Below are positions 32,566 to 40,133 of a stretch of 64,000 bases of DNA, one piece after another. Numbering within the stretch: position 1 is the first letter of the stretch; every line of letters begins with the position of its first letter. Below the pieces are notes generated by a model. It saw nothing but the letters and a program-made list of their open reading frames with translations. It was not told the DNA's origin and made no database searches. The translations under genes were made by a program, and so were the position numbers. This DNA is from Streptomyces rishiriensis (GTDB taxonomy: Bacteria; Actinomycetota; Actinomycetes; Streptomycetales; Streptomycetaceae): positions 1 through 64,000 of the forward strand of contig NZ_BEWA01000017.1 in the NCBI RefSeq assembly GCF_003112535.1. The letters run 5' to 3'.

Positions 32566-33567
32566 TCAGAGCACGAACCCGGCCGGGAACGGATCCGACG
32601 GATCCAGCAGGTACTGGGCCGTCCCCGTGATCCAGGCCCGTCCGGTGAAGCTGGGCAGCACCGCCGGGCGGCCGGCCACCTCCGTCGTGCCGAGGAGCCG
32701 GCCGGTGAACTCGGTGCCGATGAAGGACTCGTTCACGAACTCGGTGTGCAGGGGCAGTTCGCCGCGCGCGTGCAACTGGGCCATGCGCGCGCTCGTCCCC
32801 GTCCCGCAGGGCGAGCGGTCGAACCAGCCGGGGTGGATGGCCATGGCGTGCCGGGAACGTCGGGCCGTGGCGCCGGGCGCGTACAGGTGGACGTGATGGC
32901 ATCCGCGGATGGACGGGTCCTCGGGATGAACCGGCTCCTCCTCGGCGTTGATCGCCTCCATGAGGGAGAGGCCCGCCCGCAGGATGTCGTCCTTGCGGGC
33001 GCGGTCGAAGGGCAGACCGAACTCCTCCAGCGGCAGGATGGCGTAGAAGTTGCCGCCGTACGCCAGGTCGTACGTCACCGTACGGCCGTCCGGCAGCGTC
33101 GCCTCGCGGTCCAGCCCGACCGTGAAGGAGGGCACGTTGCGCAGGGTCACCGCCCGGGCCGCGCCGTCCTCGACCGCCACCTCCGCGACGACGAGCCCGG
33201 CGGGCGTGTCCAGGCGGATGGTGGTGACCGGTTCGACGACCTCCACCATGCCCGTCTCGACGAGCACGGTGGCCACTCCGATCGTGCCGTGCCCGCACAT
33301 CGGCAGATAACCGGAGACCTCGATGTAGACGACGCCCCAGTCGCAGTCGGGCCGGGTGGGCGGCTGGAGGATCGCGCCGCTCATGGCGGAGTGTCCGCGC
33401 GGCTCGTTCATCAGCAACTGATTCACGTCGTCCCGGTGTTCACGGAAGTACAGTCGCCGCTCGTTCATCGTCGCGCCCGGGACGGCGCCGATGCCGCCGG
33501 TGATCACGCGGGTGGGCATTCCCTCGGTGTGCGAGTCGACGGCGTGCAGGACGAGCTTGCTGCGCAT
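32566..33567 (-). CDS. 4-hydroxyproline 2-epimerase (proline racemase superfamily)
   Basis: Interconverts trans-4-hydroxy-L-proline and cis-4-hydroxy-D-proline, the first catabolic step; 333 residues, cytosolic homodimer by family. Both catalytic cysteines are present, Cys91 in LPMCGHGTIG and Cys254 in DRSPCGTGTSA, which separates epimerases/racemases from the Cys/Thr dehydratases. HAVDSHTEGMPTRVITGG at the N-terminus is family-typical. It lies 51 bp after the DapA-like gene in an operon that encodes the matching dehydrogenase, supporting hydroxyproline rather than proline as substrate. Confidence 0.93.
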   Translation of the reverse strand: MRSKLVLHAVDSHTEGMPTRVITGGIGAVPGATMNERRLYFREHRDDVNQLLMNEPRGHSAMSGAILQPPTRPDCDWGVVYIEVSGYLPMCGHGTIGVATVLVETGMVEVVEPVTTIRLDTPAGLVVAEVAVEDGAARAVTLRNVPSFTVGLDREATLPDGRTVTYDLAYGGNFYAILPLEEFGLPFDRARKDDILRAGLSLMEAINAEEEPVHPEDPSIRGCHHVHLYAPGATARRSRHAMAIHPGWFDRSPCGTGTSARMAQLHARGELPLHTEFVNESFIGTEFTGRLLGTTEVAGRPAVLPSFTGRAWITGTAQYLLDPSDPFPAGFVL

Positions 33568-33617
33568 GAAGTCCCCTCGTGCAGTGCTCCTGTGCGGTCC
33601 CCGGGCGGGTCGCGACG

Positions 33618-34583
33618 TCAGGCCAGTCCGGCGGCGACGGCCTTCTCGGTGGCCGCGCGGACCGCGGCCTCCTGGTCGGGCGGCAGCGGCGCCCGCGGCG
33701 GCCGGCAGCCGCCGCCGTGACGGCCCACGACGTCCATCGACAACTTGATCGCCTGGACGAACTCCACCCGGGAGTCCCAGCGCAGCAGCGGGTGGAGCTG
33801 CCGGTACAGGGGGAGCGCGGTCGTCAGATCACCGGCGACGGCCGCCCGGTACAGCTCGACCGACGCCTTCGGCAGCGCGTTGGGGTAGCCGGCCACCCAT
33901 CCCTTGGCGCCCGCGACGGCCAGTTCCAGCGCGACGTCGTCCGCGCCGATCAACAGATCGAGTTCGGGGGCGAGTTCGGCGATACGGTAGGCGCGCCGGA
34001 CGTCGCCGGAGAACTCCTTGACGGCCTGGACGAGTCCCTCGCCGTGCAGCCGGGCCAGCAGTTCGGGCACGAGGTCGACCTTGGTGTCGATCGGGTTGTT
34101 GTACGCCACGACCGGCAGACCCGCACCGGCGACCTCCGCGTAGTGGGCCGTCACGGCCCGCTCGTCGGCGCGGTAGGCGTTGGGCGGCAGCAGCATCACC
34201 GCCGAGCAGCCCGCCTCGGCCGCCTGCTCGGCCCAACGCCGGGCCTCCGCCGAGCCGTAGGCGGCGACTCCCGGCATCACCCGGTCCCCGCCGATCGCGG
34301 CGACCGCGGTCTCCACCACCCGGGCCCGCTCCTCGGGCGTGAGCACCTGGTACTCGCCCAGCGACCCGTTGGGGACGACGCCGTCGCAGCCGTTCGCCAC
34401 CAGCCAGGCGCAGTGCTCGGCGTACCGGTCGTGGTCGACACGGAGACCGTCGTCGAGCGGGAGCGCGGCGGCGACGAGGACACCGTGCCAAGGACGGTGG
34501 ACGGCTGCGGGAGGTGCGAGGCGGTCGGCGGGAGCTGCGGGGCGGTCGGCGGGGGCGGTGGGGCCGTCGGCGGGGGCTGGCAT
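33618..34583 (-). CDS. DapA-family lyase, probable 1-pyrroline-4-hydroxy-2-carboxylate deaminase
   Basis: 321 residues, DHDPS/NAL TIM barrel. The Schiff-base Lys is in LVQAVKEFSGDVRRAY and the GxxGE motif in GVVPNGSLGEYQVLTPEER. In hydroxyproline operons this family deaminates and dehydrates the dehydrogenase product to 2-oxoglutarate semialdehyde; operon context supports that over dihydrodipicolinate synthesis. The first 30 residues are an unusual Ala/Pro/Asp repeat (APADR, APADG units) encoded by a short DNA repeat at about 34,500-34,580. The ATG at 34583 is supported by GAAGGGAC upstream. No semialdehyde dehydrogenase gene is in the window. Confidence 0.85.
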   Translation of the reverse strand: MPAPADGPTAPADRPAAPADRLAPPAAVHRPWHGVLVAAALPLDDGLRVDHDRYAEHCAWLVANGCDGVVPNGSLGEYQVLTPEERARVVETAVAAIGGDRVMPGVAAYGSAEARRWAEQAAEAGCSAVMLLPPNAYRADERAVTAHYAEVAGAGLPVVAYNNPIDTKVDLVPELLARLHGEGLVQAVKEFSGDVRRAYRIAELAPELDLLIGADDVALELAVAGAKGWVAGYPNALPKASVELYRAAVAGDLTTALPLYRQLHPLLRWDSRVEFVQAIKLSMDVVGRHGGGCRPPRAPLPPDQEAAVRAATEKAVAAGLA

Positions 34584-34616
34584 ATGGAAGTCCCTTCGGT
34601 GTAGGGGATGTTCAGG

Positions 34617-36021
34617 TCACCGGGGAGTGGTGGGGTCGGTCGGGGCGGCGAGCACGCCGAGCGGCACGGGCCGTGCGAGCAGCCGTCGTGCGGGGGTGAG
34701 GGGGCATCCGGCGACGCCCGCCACCCCGGGTTCGCACATCCGGCCCTGACACCAGCCCATGCCGGCCCGGGTCAGCAGTTTCACGGTGCGCAGATCCCCG
34801 GCGCCGAGCGTGCCGACGGCCTCGCGGACGGCGCCGGCGGTGACCTCCTCGCAGCGGCACACGACCGTGTCGTCGCCGACCTGCTCCGGCCACCGTGCGG
34901 GCGGGTCGCCGTACGCGCGTTCCAGTGCCGCGAAGAACGCCCGCAGCCGGGTGCGGGCCCGGGCGGCCGGCGCCCACCCCCGCGGGTCGGGGGCCGTGCC
35001 GGCCAGCCTCGCGGCCGCCGACCGGCCGGCGATGTGCCCCTCGGCCAGGGACAGGGCCGCGCCGCCGATCCCCGTGGTCTCGCCCGCGGCCCAGACGCCC
35101 GGGACGTCGGTGCGCTGTTCGTCGTCGACCCGGACGCCCGTCCCGTCGAGGCGACAGCCGAGGCCCTCCGCGAGGTCGGTGTGCGGCAGCAGGCCGTGGC
35201 CGACGGCGAGCACGTCGCAGACGAGGCGCCGCTCGGAGCCGGGCGCCGGTCGGCCGTCGGCGTCCCGCGCGGCCACGGTGACGGACTCCACCCGTTCCTC
35301 ACCGTGTGCCGCCACCACCATGTGACGGGTCATCACCGTGGTGCGGTTGCCCAGGAGTCGGGCGGCGTACGCGGCTCCCTCGGCGAGCTTCACGGGCACC
35401 GTCGCCCAGGTCCGGGCCTGCCGGGCGAAGGCCGCCGGAGCGGCCGTCTCTACCAGGGCGACGACCCGGGCTCCGGACGCCGCGAGCCCGGTCGACGGGC
35501 AGCAGCAGCGGGCCGGAGCCGGCGACCACCGCGGTGCTGCCGGGCAGCGAGAGCCCGGCCTTCGCCAGGGCCTGCGCGCCCCCCGCGGTGACCACGCCCG
35601 GCAGGGTCCAGCCCGGGAACGGCAGGACCTTCTCGTAGCCGCCGGTGGCCAGCAGCACCCCGTCGGCGTGGACCGTCGTGGACTCCTCCTGCTCCGGGCC
35701 GAGCAGCGCATGCACAAGGAAACCACCCGACTCCCGCTCCACACACCACACATGACGGCCCTTCAGGTAAGTGACGCGTCCGGCGGTGAGATGCGCGTCG
35801 AGCCCGGTGCGCAGCCGGTCCCAGGTGCGCCGCCGGTGGCGAAGCACCTGCGGCCGGCCTGCTCCTGGCCCCTGGGCCGCCTTCCGGTAGAACTGCCCGC
35901 CCATCGCCGAGGCGGAGTCGATCAGCACCACGCGCACGCCGCGGGACGCGGCCGCCAGGGCGGCGGCGAGGCCCGCGGGCCCGGCTCCGACCACCGCCAG
36001 CACAGGCCGCCGCTCAGTCAT
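34617..36021 (-). pseudogene. D-hydroxyproline dehydrogenase FAD/BFD subunit, frameshifted
   Basis: The N-terminal half (start ATG 36021) has the FAD site VVGAGPAGLAAALAAASRGV and runs to AVVAGSGPLLLPV. The second half, in another frame, resumes with GLAASGARVVALVE and ends at 34617 with a BFD-like [2Fe-2S] domain (VVCRCEEVTAG, GWCQGRMCEP). The shift lies at about 35,490-35,497; restoring two bases after LLLPV would give one protein of about 468 residues, normal for the family (HcnB/OoxA-like subunit). It overlaps the ferredoxin-like gene by 8 bases. Either the gene is recently broken or the assembly lost two bases in a GC-rich run. The rest of the operon looks intact. Confidence 0.85.
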
Positions 36022-36313
36022 CGTGCCCCGTCCCCCGTTGCGTGCGGACGTCGGCGCCCTGCACGGCCGGCACCAGACAGGCGCGCTGGTTGGGCCGCCC
36101 GTCCACCGTCACCAGACAGTCGAAGCACACGCCGATCCCGCAGAACGCCCCGCGCACACCGCCCGCGCCCCGGGTGGTGCGCCAGGCCGTCACACCGGAG
36201 GACCACAGGGCGGCGGCGATGCTCTGCCCCGGCACCGCCTGGATCTCCCGGCCGTCGAACGTGACGGTGAACGGCACGCCGGGGCGGGCCCGGTCCGGCT
36301 TCAACGGGTCCAC
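36014..36313 (-). CDS. Small [2Fe-2S] subunit of D-hydroxyproline dehydrogenase
   Basis: 99 residues, Fer2-like (HcnA type). Cysteines in GAFCGIGVCFDCLVTVDG and a fourth in QRACLVPA give the plant-ferredoxin spacing. It starts at a GTG with GAGGAGG 7 bases before, overlaps the DAO-type gene by 13 bases and the FAD subunit by 8 bases, so the three subunits are translationally coupled. It would pass electrons between the two flavoproteins. Confidence 0.9.
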   Translation of the reverse strand: MDPLKPDRARPGVPFTVTFDGREIQAVPGQSIAAALWSSGVTAWRTTRGAGGVRGAFCGIGVCFDCLVTVDGRPNQRACLVPAVQGADVRTQRGTGHDD

Positions 36314-37494
36314 GGGGCGGCCTCCTCGGCGCGGCGGTCGGGGTGCTCGGGGTCGTCGAAGCGGTCGGGGCGCAGCGGCGCCAGGTCCAGCTCGGGGCTC
36401 CTGCCGGCGAGGGACTGCGCGATGAGAAGGCCCGTGCCGGGCGCGAGCCCGATGCCCGCGCCCTCGTGCCCGCAGGCGTGGAACAGCCCGGGCACTCGCG
36501 GGTCGGGGCCGACGGCCGGCAGGTGGTCCGGCAGGTAGGGGCGGAAGCCGAGATAGGTGCGCATCGCCCGGACGTGTTCCAGGAACGGGAACAGCCGGGT
36601 CGCGCCCGCCGCCAGGGCGCGCAGCGCCGGCAGGGAGAGGGACCGGTCGAAGCCGACCCGTTCACGGCTCGCGCCGATCAGCACCGGCCCGGCGGCGGTC
36701 CCCTCGACGACCGGCGAGGTCTGCAGCGCGGCGGAGTCGCTCGCCACGTCGGCCACGTAGTCGGCGGCGTACACCTTGTGCCGCACGCGGGGCGGCAGCG
36801 GCTCGGTGACCAGCACGAAGCCGCGTCGGGGCAGTACGGGCAGCCCGACACCCGCCAGCGCGGCGACGTCACCTCCCCAGGTGCCGGCCGCGTTCACCAC
36901 GGCCGGCGCGAGGAGGTCGCCCCGGTCGGTGCGCACTCCCCGTACGGCGCCGTCCCGGCCGCGCAGGATGCGCGTCACCGTGCGGCCGCCCTCCAGGCGG
37001 GCGCCCGAAGCCCGCACCAGATGGGCGGCGGCGAGGGCGGGCATCACCTGGGCGTCCTGCGGATACAGCACCCCGCCGGCGAGCCCGGGAGCCAAGTGCG
37101 GTTCCAGGTCCCGCAGTCGGTGCGCGTCGACGGACACGGTGTCCACCCCGGCCGCGCGCTGCCCGGCGGCCAGGTCCGTCAGCGAGGCGAGGGCATCGGG
37201 GGTGGACGCCACGACCAGCCCGCCCTTGGCCTCGTACTCGATGGCCCCCGCAAGGCCTTCCCCCGCCAGCTCCCGCCACAACCGGGCGCTCAGCAGCGCC
37301 AGTTGAAGCTCGGGCCCGGGCTCCTTGTCGGAGACGAGGAGGTTGCCCTCGCCGGCGCCGGTCGTCCCGCCGGCCACCGGGCCTCGGTCGACCAGGATCA
37401 CCTCCAGCCCGGCGCGGGCCGCGTACAGCGCGCAGGCGGCGCCGACCATGCCGGCGCCGACGACCACGACGTCACCGCTGGGTCGATGGGTCAC
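36301..37494 (-). CDS. DAO-family FAD oxidoreductase, catalytic subunit of D-hydroxyproline dehydrogenase
   Basis: 397 residues. FAD motif DVVVVGAGMVGAACALYAAR at the N-terminus, the DAO-family GHEGAGIGLAPGTG near the end, and middle motifs APAVVNAAGTWGGDV. It is first in the operon and is followed by the ferredoxin-like and FAD/BFD subunits, the three-part layout of bacterial cis-4-hydroxy-D-proline dehydrogenase (related to hydrogen cyanide synthase HcnC). It would oxidise cis-4-hydroxy-D-proline to 1-pyrroline-4-hydroxy-2-carboxylate. Starts at a GTG at 37494. Confidence 0.88.
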   Translation of the reverse strand: MTHRPSGDVVVVGAGMVGAACALYAARAGLEVILVDRGPVAGGTTGAGEGNLLVSDKEPGPELQLALLSARLWRELAGEGLAGAIEYEAKGGLVVASTPDALASLTDLAAGQRAAGVDTVSVDAHRLRDLEPHLAPGLAGGVLYPQDAQVMPALAAAHLVRASGARLEGGRTVTRILRGRDGAVRGVRTDRGDLLAPAVVNAAGTWGGDVAALAGVGLPVLPRRGFVLVTEPLPPRVRHKVYAADYVADVASDSAALQTSPVVEGTAAGPVLIGASRERVGFDRSLSLPALRALAAGATRLFPFLEHVRAMRTYLGFRPYLPDHLPAVGPDPRVPGLFHACGHEGAGIGLAPGTGLLIAQSLAGRSPELDLAPLRPDRFDDPEHPDRRAEEAAPWTR

Positions 37495-38039
37495 GTCAGT
37501 AATATGTCACATGGCGCAGAGGGGAGGAAGAAGGCCGAACGAGCCCTCCCGCTCCGTCGAACCGGCTGGATTCCGGGGCCGGTGTGCGTCCTCCCGGGCA
37601 TCCTTGAGCCGGGTGGTGCCGCGGCCGACCGCGTCGAACTGGTCGCACTTTGTCGGCAGGGACAACGGAGCGGCGGTCAGCCACGCGCCGGACAGGCCGG
37701 GCGCGCCGGACGCGACGGACGGGTCGGACCGGCCGGGCCCGACGGGCGGGGCGGGCTGGACGGACGGGACGACGGGCGAGCGGTGGTCACGGGTGCCTCC
37801 TGGGGACGGGGTCGGCTGCCCCTGCCTCCACGGCACCACCGGCCACGCCGCTCGACCAGCGCAAGGAGCCGTACGGGTGAGGCGGCGAGCGGGGCCCCGA
37901 CCCGCCCCGCCGGTCGCCGCGCACCGGGCGGAGCCGGAAAATACGAGGTCGCGCGGACCGGCGGCGGGGCATCATGGCGGTCCCGGCACACGGCCACGCG
38001 GCCGGGAGACCATCGTCGGGGTACGACCGGGGGGCACCT
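37495..38039. other. Promoter region of hydroxyproline operon plus low-complexity DNA
   Basis: About 545 bases. The first 20 bases upstream of the operon contain AATATGTCACATGG, sharing ATGTCAC with the GntR site at 32504-32543. From about 37,680 to 37,790 there are degenerate GGACGGGACG-type repeats. No gene was found. Confidence 0.55.
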
Positions 38040-38744
38040 GTGACCGTCACCAACATCCTGCTGTCCGGCATCGTCGGCTCGACCGCCTACGGGCTCGCCC
38101 ACGAGGGCTCCGACGTCGACCGCCTCGGTATGTTCGCCACCCCCACCGAGGAACTGCACGGCCTGCACCGCCCCCCGGAGTCGCACGTCAGCACCGCGCC
38201 CGACCGCACCCTGCACGAGGCGGGCAAGTGGTGCCGGCTCGCTCTGTCCGGCAATCCGACCGTCATGGAACTCGTCTGGCTCCCTGACGAGTTGTACGAG
38301 GTCCGCACGCCGCTCGGCGACGAACTCATCGGGCTGCGGCAGACGTTGCTCAGCGCCCGGCGGATCCGCGACGCCTATCTGGGCTACGCCACCCAGCAGT
38401 TCCGCAAGCTGCAGAACCGTCAGAACGGCCCTCACACGGACGCCCTTCCCCAGCGGGCCGCCAAGCACGCCCGGCACCTCAAACGACTGTGCACCCAGGG
38501 CTACGAGCTCTACGCCACAGGGCGGCTGACGGTCCGCGTCGAGGACCCGGAGAGCTACCACCGCTTCGGCGAGCAGGTCGCCGCCGACCCCGAAGCGGCA
38601 CAACCGCTGCTGCGCCGCTTCGAGGAGGCGTTCGCCGACACCCGCAGCGTGCTGCCCGAACAACCCGACGAAAGAGCCGCCGACGCCTGGCTGCGCCGGG
38701 TGCGCAGGGAGTTCTACGCGACGGCGCCGGTCACGTCCGTGTGA
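38040..38744 (+). CDS. RlaP/YcgL-type nucleotidyltransferase (DNA polymerase beta superfamily)
   Basis: 234 residues. The nucleotidyltransferase core is at the N-terminus: SGIVGSTAYGLAHEGSDVDR, giving the GSxxYG and SDxD acidic pair, with a family-typical VMELVWLPDELYE. It matches the predicted nucleotidyltransferase family linked with RNA repair (PF10127). It starts at a GTG at 38040 after GGGGGGCACCT. Stands alone; no RNA ligase or partner gene is adjacent, so its substrate remains unknown. Confidence 0.82.
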   Translation: MTVTNILLSGIVGSTAYGLAHEGSDVDRLGMFATPTEELHGLHRPPESHVSTAPDRTLHEAGKWCRLALSGNPTVMELVWLPDELYEVRTPLGDELIGLRQTLLSARRIRDAYLGYATQQFRKLQNRQNGPHTDALPQRAAKHARHLKRLCTQGYELYATGRLTVRVEDPESYHRFGEQVAADPEAAQPLLRRFEEAFADTRSVLPEQPDERAADAWLRRVRREFYATAPVTSV

Positions 38745-38769
38745 GCGGGGCCGGGCGCGCCTGCGGTGT

Positions 38770-38849
38770 CCGCTCACCGGTTCGGCCCACCGGTTTCCGT
38801 CCACCGGTTCTGTCCACCGGTTCCGCGCACGGGTTCTGTGCACGGGTTC
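38770..38849. repeat. 13-bp tandem repeat
   Basis: Six degenerate copies of a unit like CCGTCCACCGGTT (variants CCGCTCACCGGTT, CTGTGCACGGGTT), with one extra T after the second copy. Intergenic. Confidence 0.8.
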
Positions 38850-38964
38850 CGCTCGTGGGCTCCGACCGAGTCGTTGACGGTGTCCCGTGCGGCCGTTGGC
38901 GTGCCGCGAGTTCGTGCGCGGGGGCACGAGGAGCGCTCCGCGCGCCCTGACGGGGGAGGGACGT

Positions 38965-39702
38965 ATGAGGCAGCGCGTGCTCGCCGCCGCCGTGCTCATG
39001 TGCGCCGGGGCGCTGACGCTCGGAGGTTGCGGGGACGACGGTGACCCGGCCGGCGCCGACGCGACCGCCGGCGCGTCGCCCACGGCCACCGACTTCGGCT
39101 GCCTGAGCGCCGGGCAGACGGCGAAGTCGATCACCTTCAAGGACGCCGCGGGCAATGACGTCGCCGGTTACGAGACCGGTACCGGCAAGACCGGCGTGGT
39201 GCTCTCCCACCAGTCGAACAACAACGTCTGCTCGTGGGTCGCGGGCGCGGACGAACTCGCCGGGAACGGTTACCGGGTCCTTGCCGTCGACAGCAACGGT
39301 TCCGAGGTGCCGGAGATTCAGGGCGCCGCCGAGCGACTGCGGAAAGAGGGCGCGCAGAAAGTGTTGCTGATGGGCTCCTCCAAGGGCGGAACCGCCTCGC
39401 TGGCCGCCGCCGCGAAGGTGAAACCGCCCGTGGCCGCGGTCGTCTCGCTCTCCGGACCCGGCTTCTACGACGGCATGGACGCCGCCGGGGCGATCGCCGG
39501 GCTGACCATGCCGGTTCTCCTGGTGGCCGCGCAGGACGACGGCCAGTTCGCCTCCGACGCACACGAGTTGGACAAGCTGGCACGCAAGTCGAAGGACGAG
39601 AAGCTGGTGATCGTCTCCGGCGGTGCGCACGGCAACGACATCCTGCAGCAGCAACCGGCCGTGTGGGACCAGGTGAAGGCCTTCCTCGGGCGCTACCGCT
39701 GA
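38965..39702 (+). CDS. Alpha/beta-hydrolase lipoprotein
   Basis: 245 residues. The signal ends in a lipobox (ALTLGGC, Cys at about residue 22), so the protein should be anchored outside the membrane. Hydrolase features: VVLSHQSNNNVCSW oxyanion region, the nucleophile in LLMGSSKGGTAS, an acidic LLVAAQDDGQFAS and a final His in SGGAHGNDIL. The ATG at 38965 follows GGGGGAGGGA. Substrate unknown; an esterase or dienelactone-hydrolase-like activity is plausible. Confidence 0.85.
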   Translation: MRQRVLAAAVLMCAGALTLGGCGDDGDPAGADATAGASPTATDFGCLSAGQTAKSITFKDAAGNDVAGYETGTGKTGVVLSHQSNNNVCSWVAGADELAGNGYRVLAVDSNGSEVPEIQGAAERLRKEGAQKVLLMGSSKGGTASLAAAAKVKPPVAAVVSLSGPGFYDGMDAAGAIAGLTMPVLLVAAQDDGQFASDAHELDKLARKSKDEKLVIVSGGAHGNDILQQQPAVWDQVKAFLGRYR

Positions 39703-39884
39703 GCGAGACGGCACCGCACACTCCGGCGGCCCCCGGCCGGCACGACCCCGACGGGGCCTCGGGGAGGAGGACGGGACCGGTAAATCGCGTGCTGGGCACG
39801 ATCGTTCGGCCCTACACTCGGCGCACCGAGCGCAGCCCACGATCCGGGCGGCGCGTCGGCCGTGACGAACGAAGGGAGCCCGGC
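39703..39884. other. Intergenic region before the leader ORF
   Basis: A possible -10 TACACT (39813-39818) was noted but no convincing -35. It would serve the leader ORF and ribosomal protection gene. Confidence 0.35.
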
Positions 39885-39986
39885 CATGCGTGATGACCGC
39901 ACCGCTGCCGTCGCTCCCTGCTCCCGCTACGAGGTGATCCTCGTGTCTTCGTCCGACCGGTGCTCGCCGCGCGGCCGGCACCGGTG
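39885..39986 (+). CDS. Short leader ORF upstream of the ribosomal protection gene
   Basis: 33 residues (MRDDRTAAVAPCSRYEVILV then SSSDRCSPRGRHR). The ATG at 39885 has a strong GAAGGGAG site. It ends 147 bases before the TetM/OtrA-like gene, the place where tet(M)-type genes carry an attenuator leader peptide. It contains two Cys and many Arg/Ser codons. No strong terminator hairpin follows (only GGGGC-TCT-GCCCC at 40061-40073), so the mechanism is uncertain. Confidence 0.5.
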
Positions 39987-40133
39987 ATCCTGACGGACGC
40001 CCGAAAGCGATGACACGTCGTCCCGGCCGCTGCGCCTGACGGCATGTCACGCAGGACCACGGGGCTCTGCCCCACGGGTCTCGTCGGGAAATCGCGCTGC
40101 CCGTTCCCGTAGGACCCCGAAAGGCCAAGGGCC

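Noticed and set aside
31720..37494. Lysine or proline metabolism operon
   Set aside because: The DapA-like and racemase-like genes sit with a three-subunit D-amino-acid dehydrogenase and the racemase has both cysteines; hydroxyproline catabolism explains all genes.
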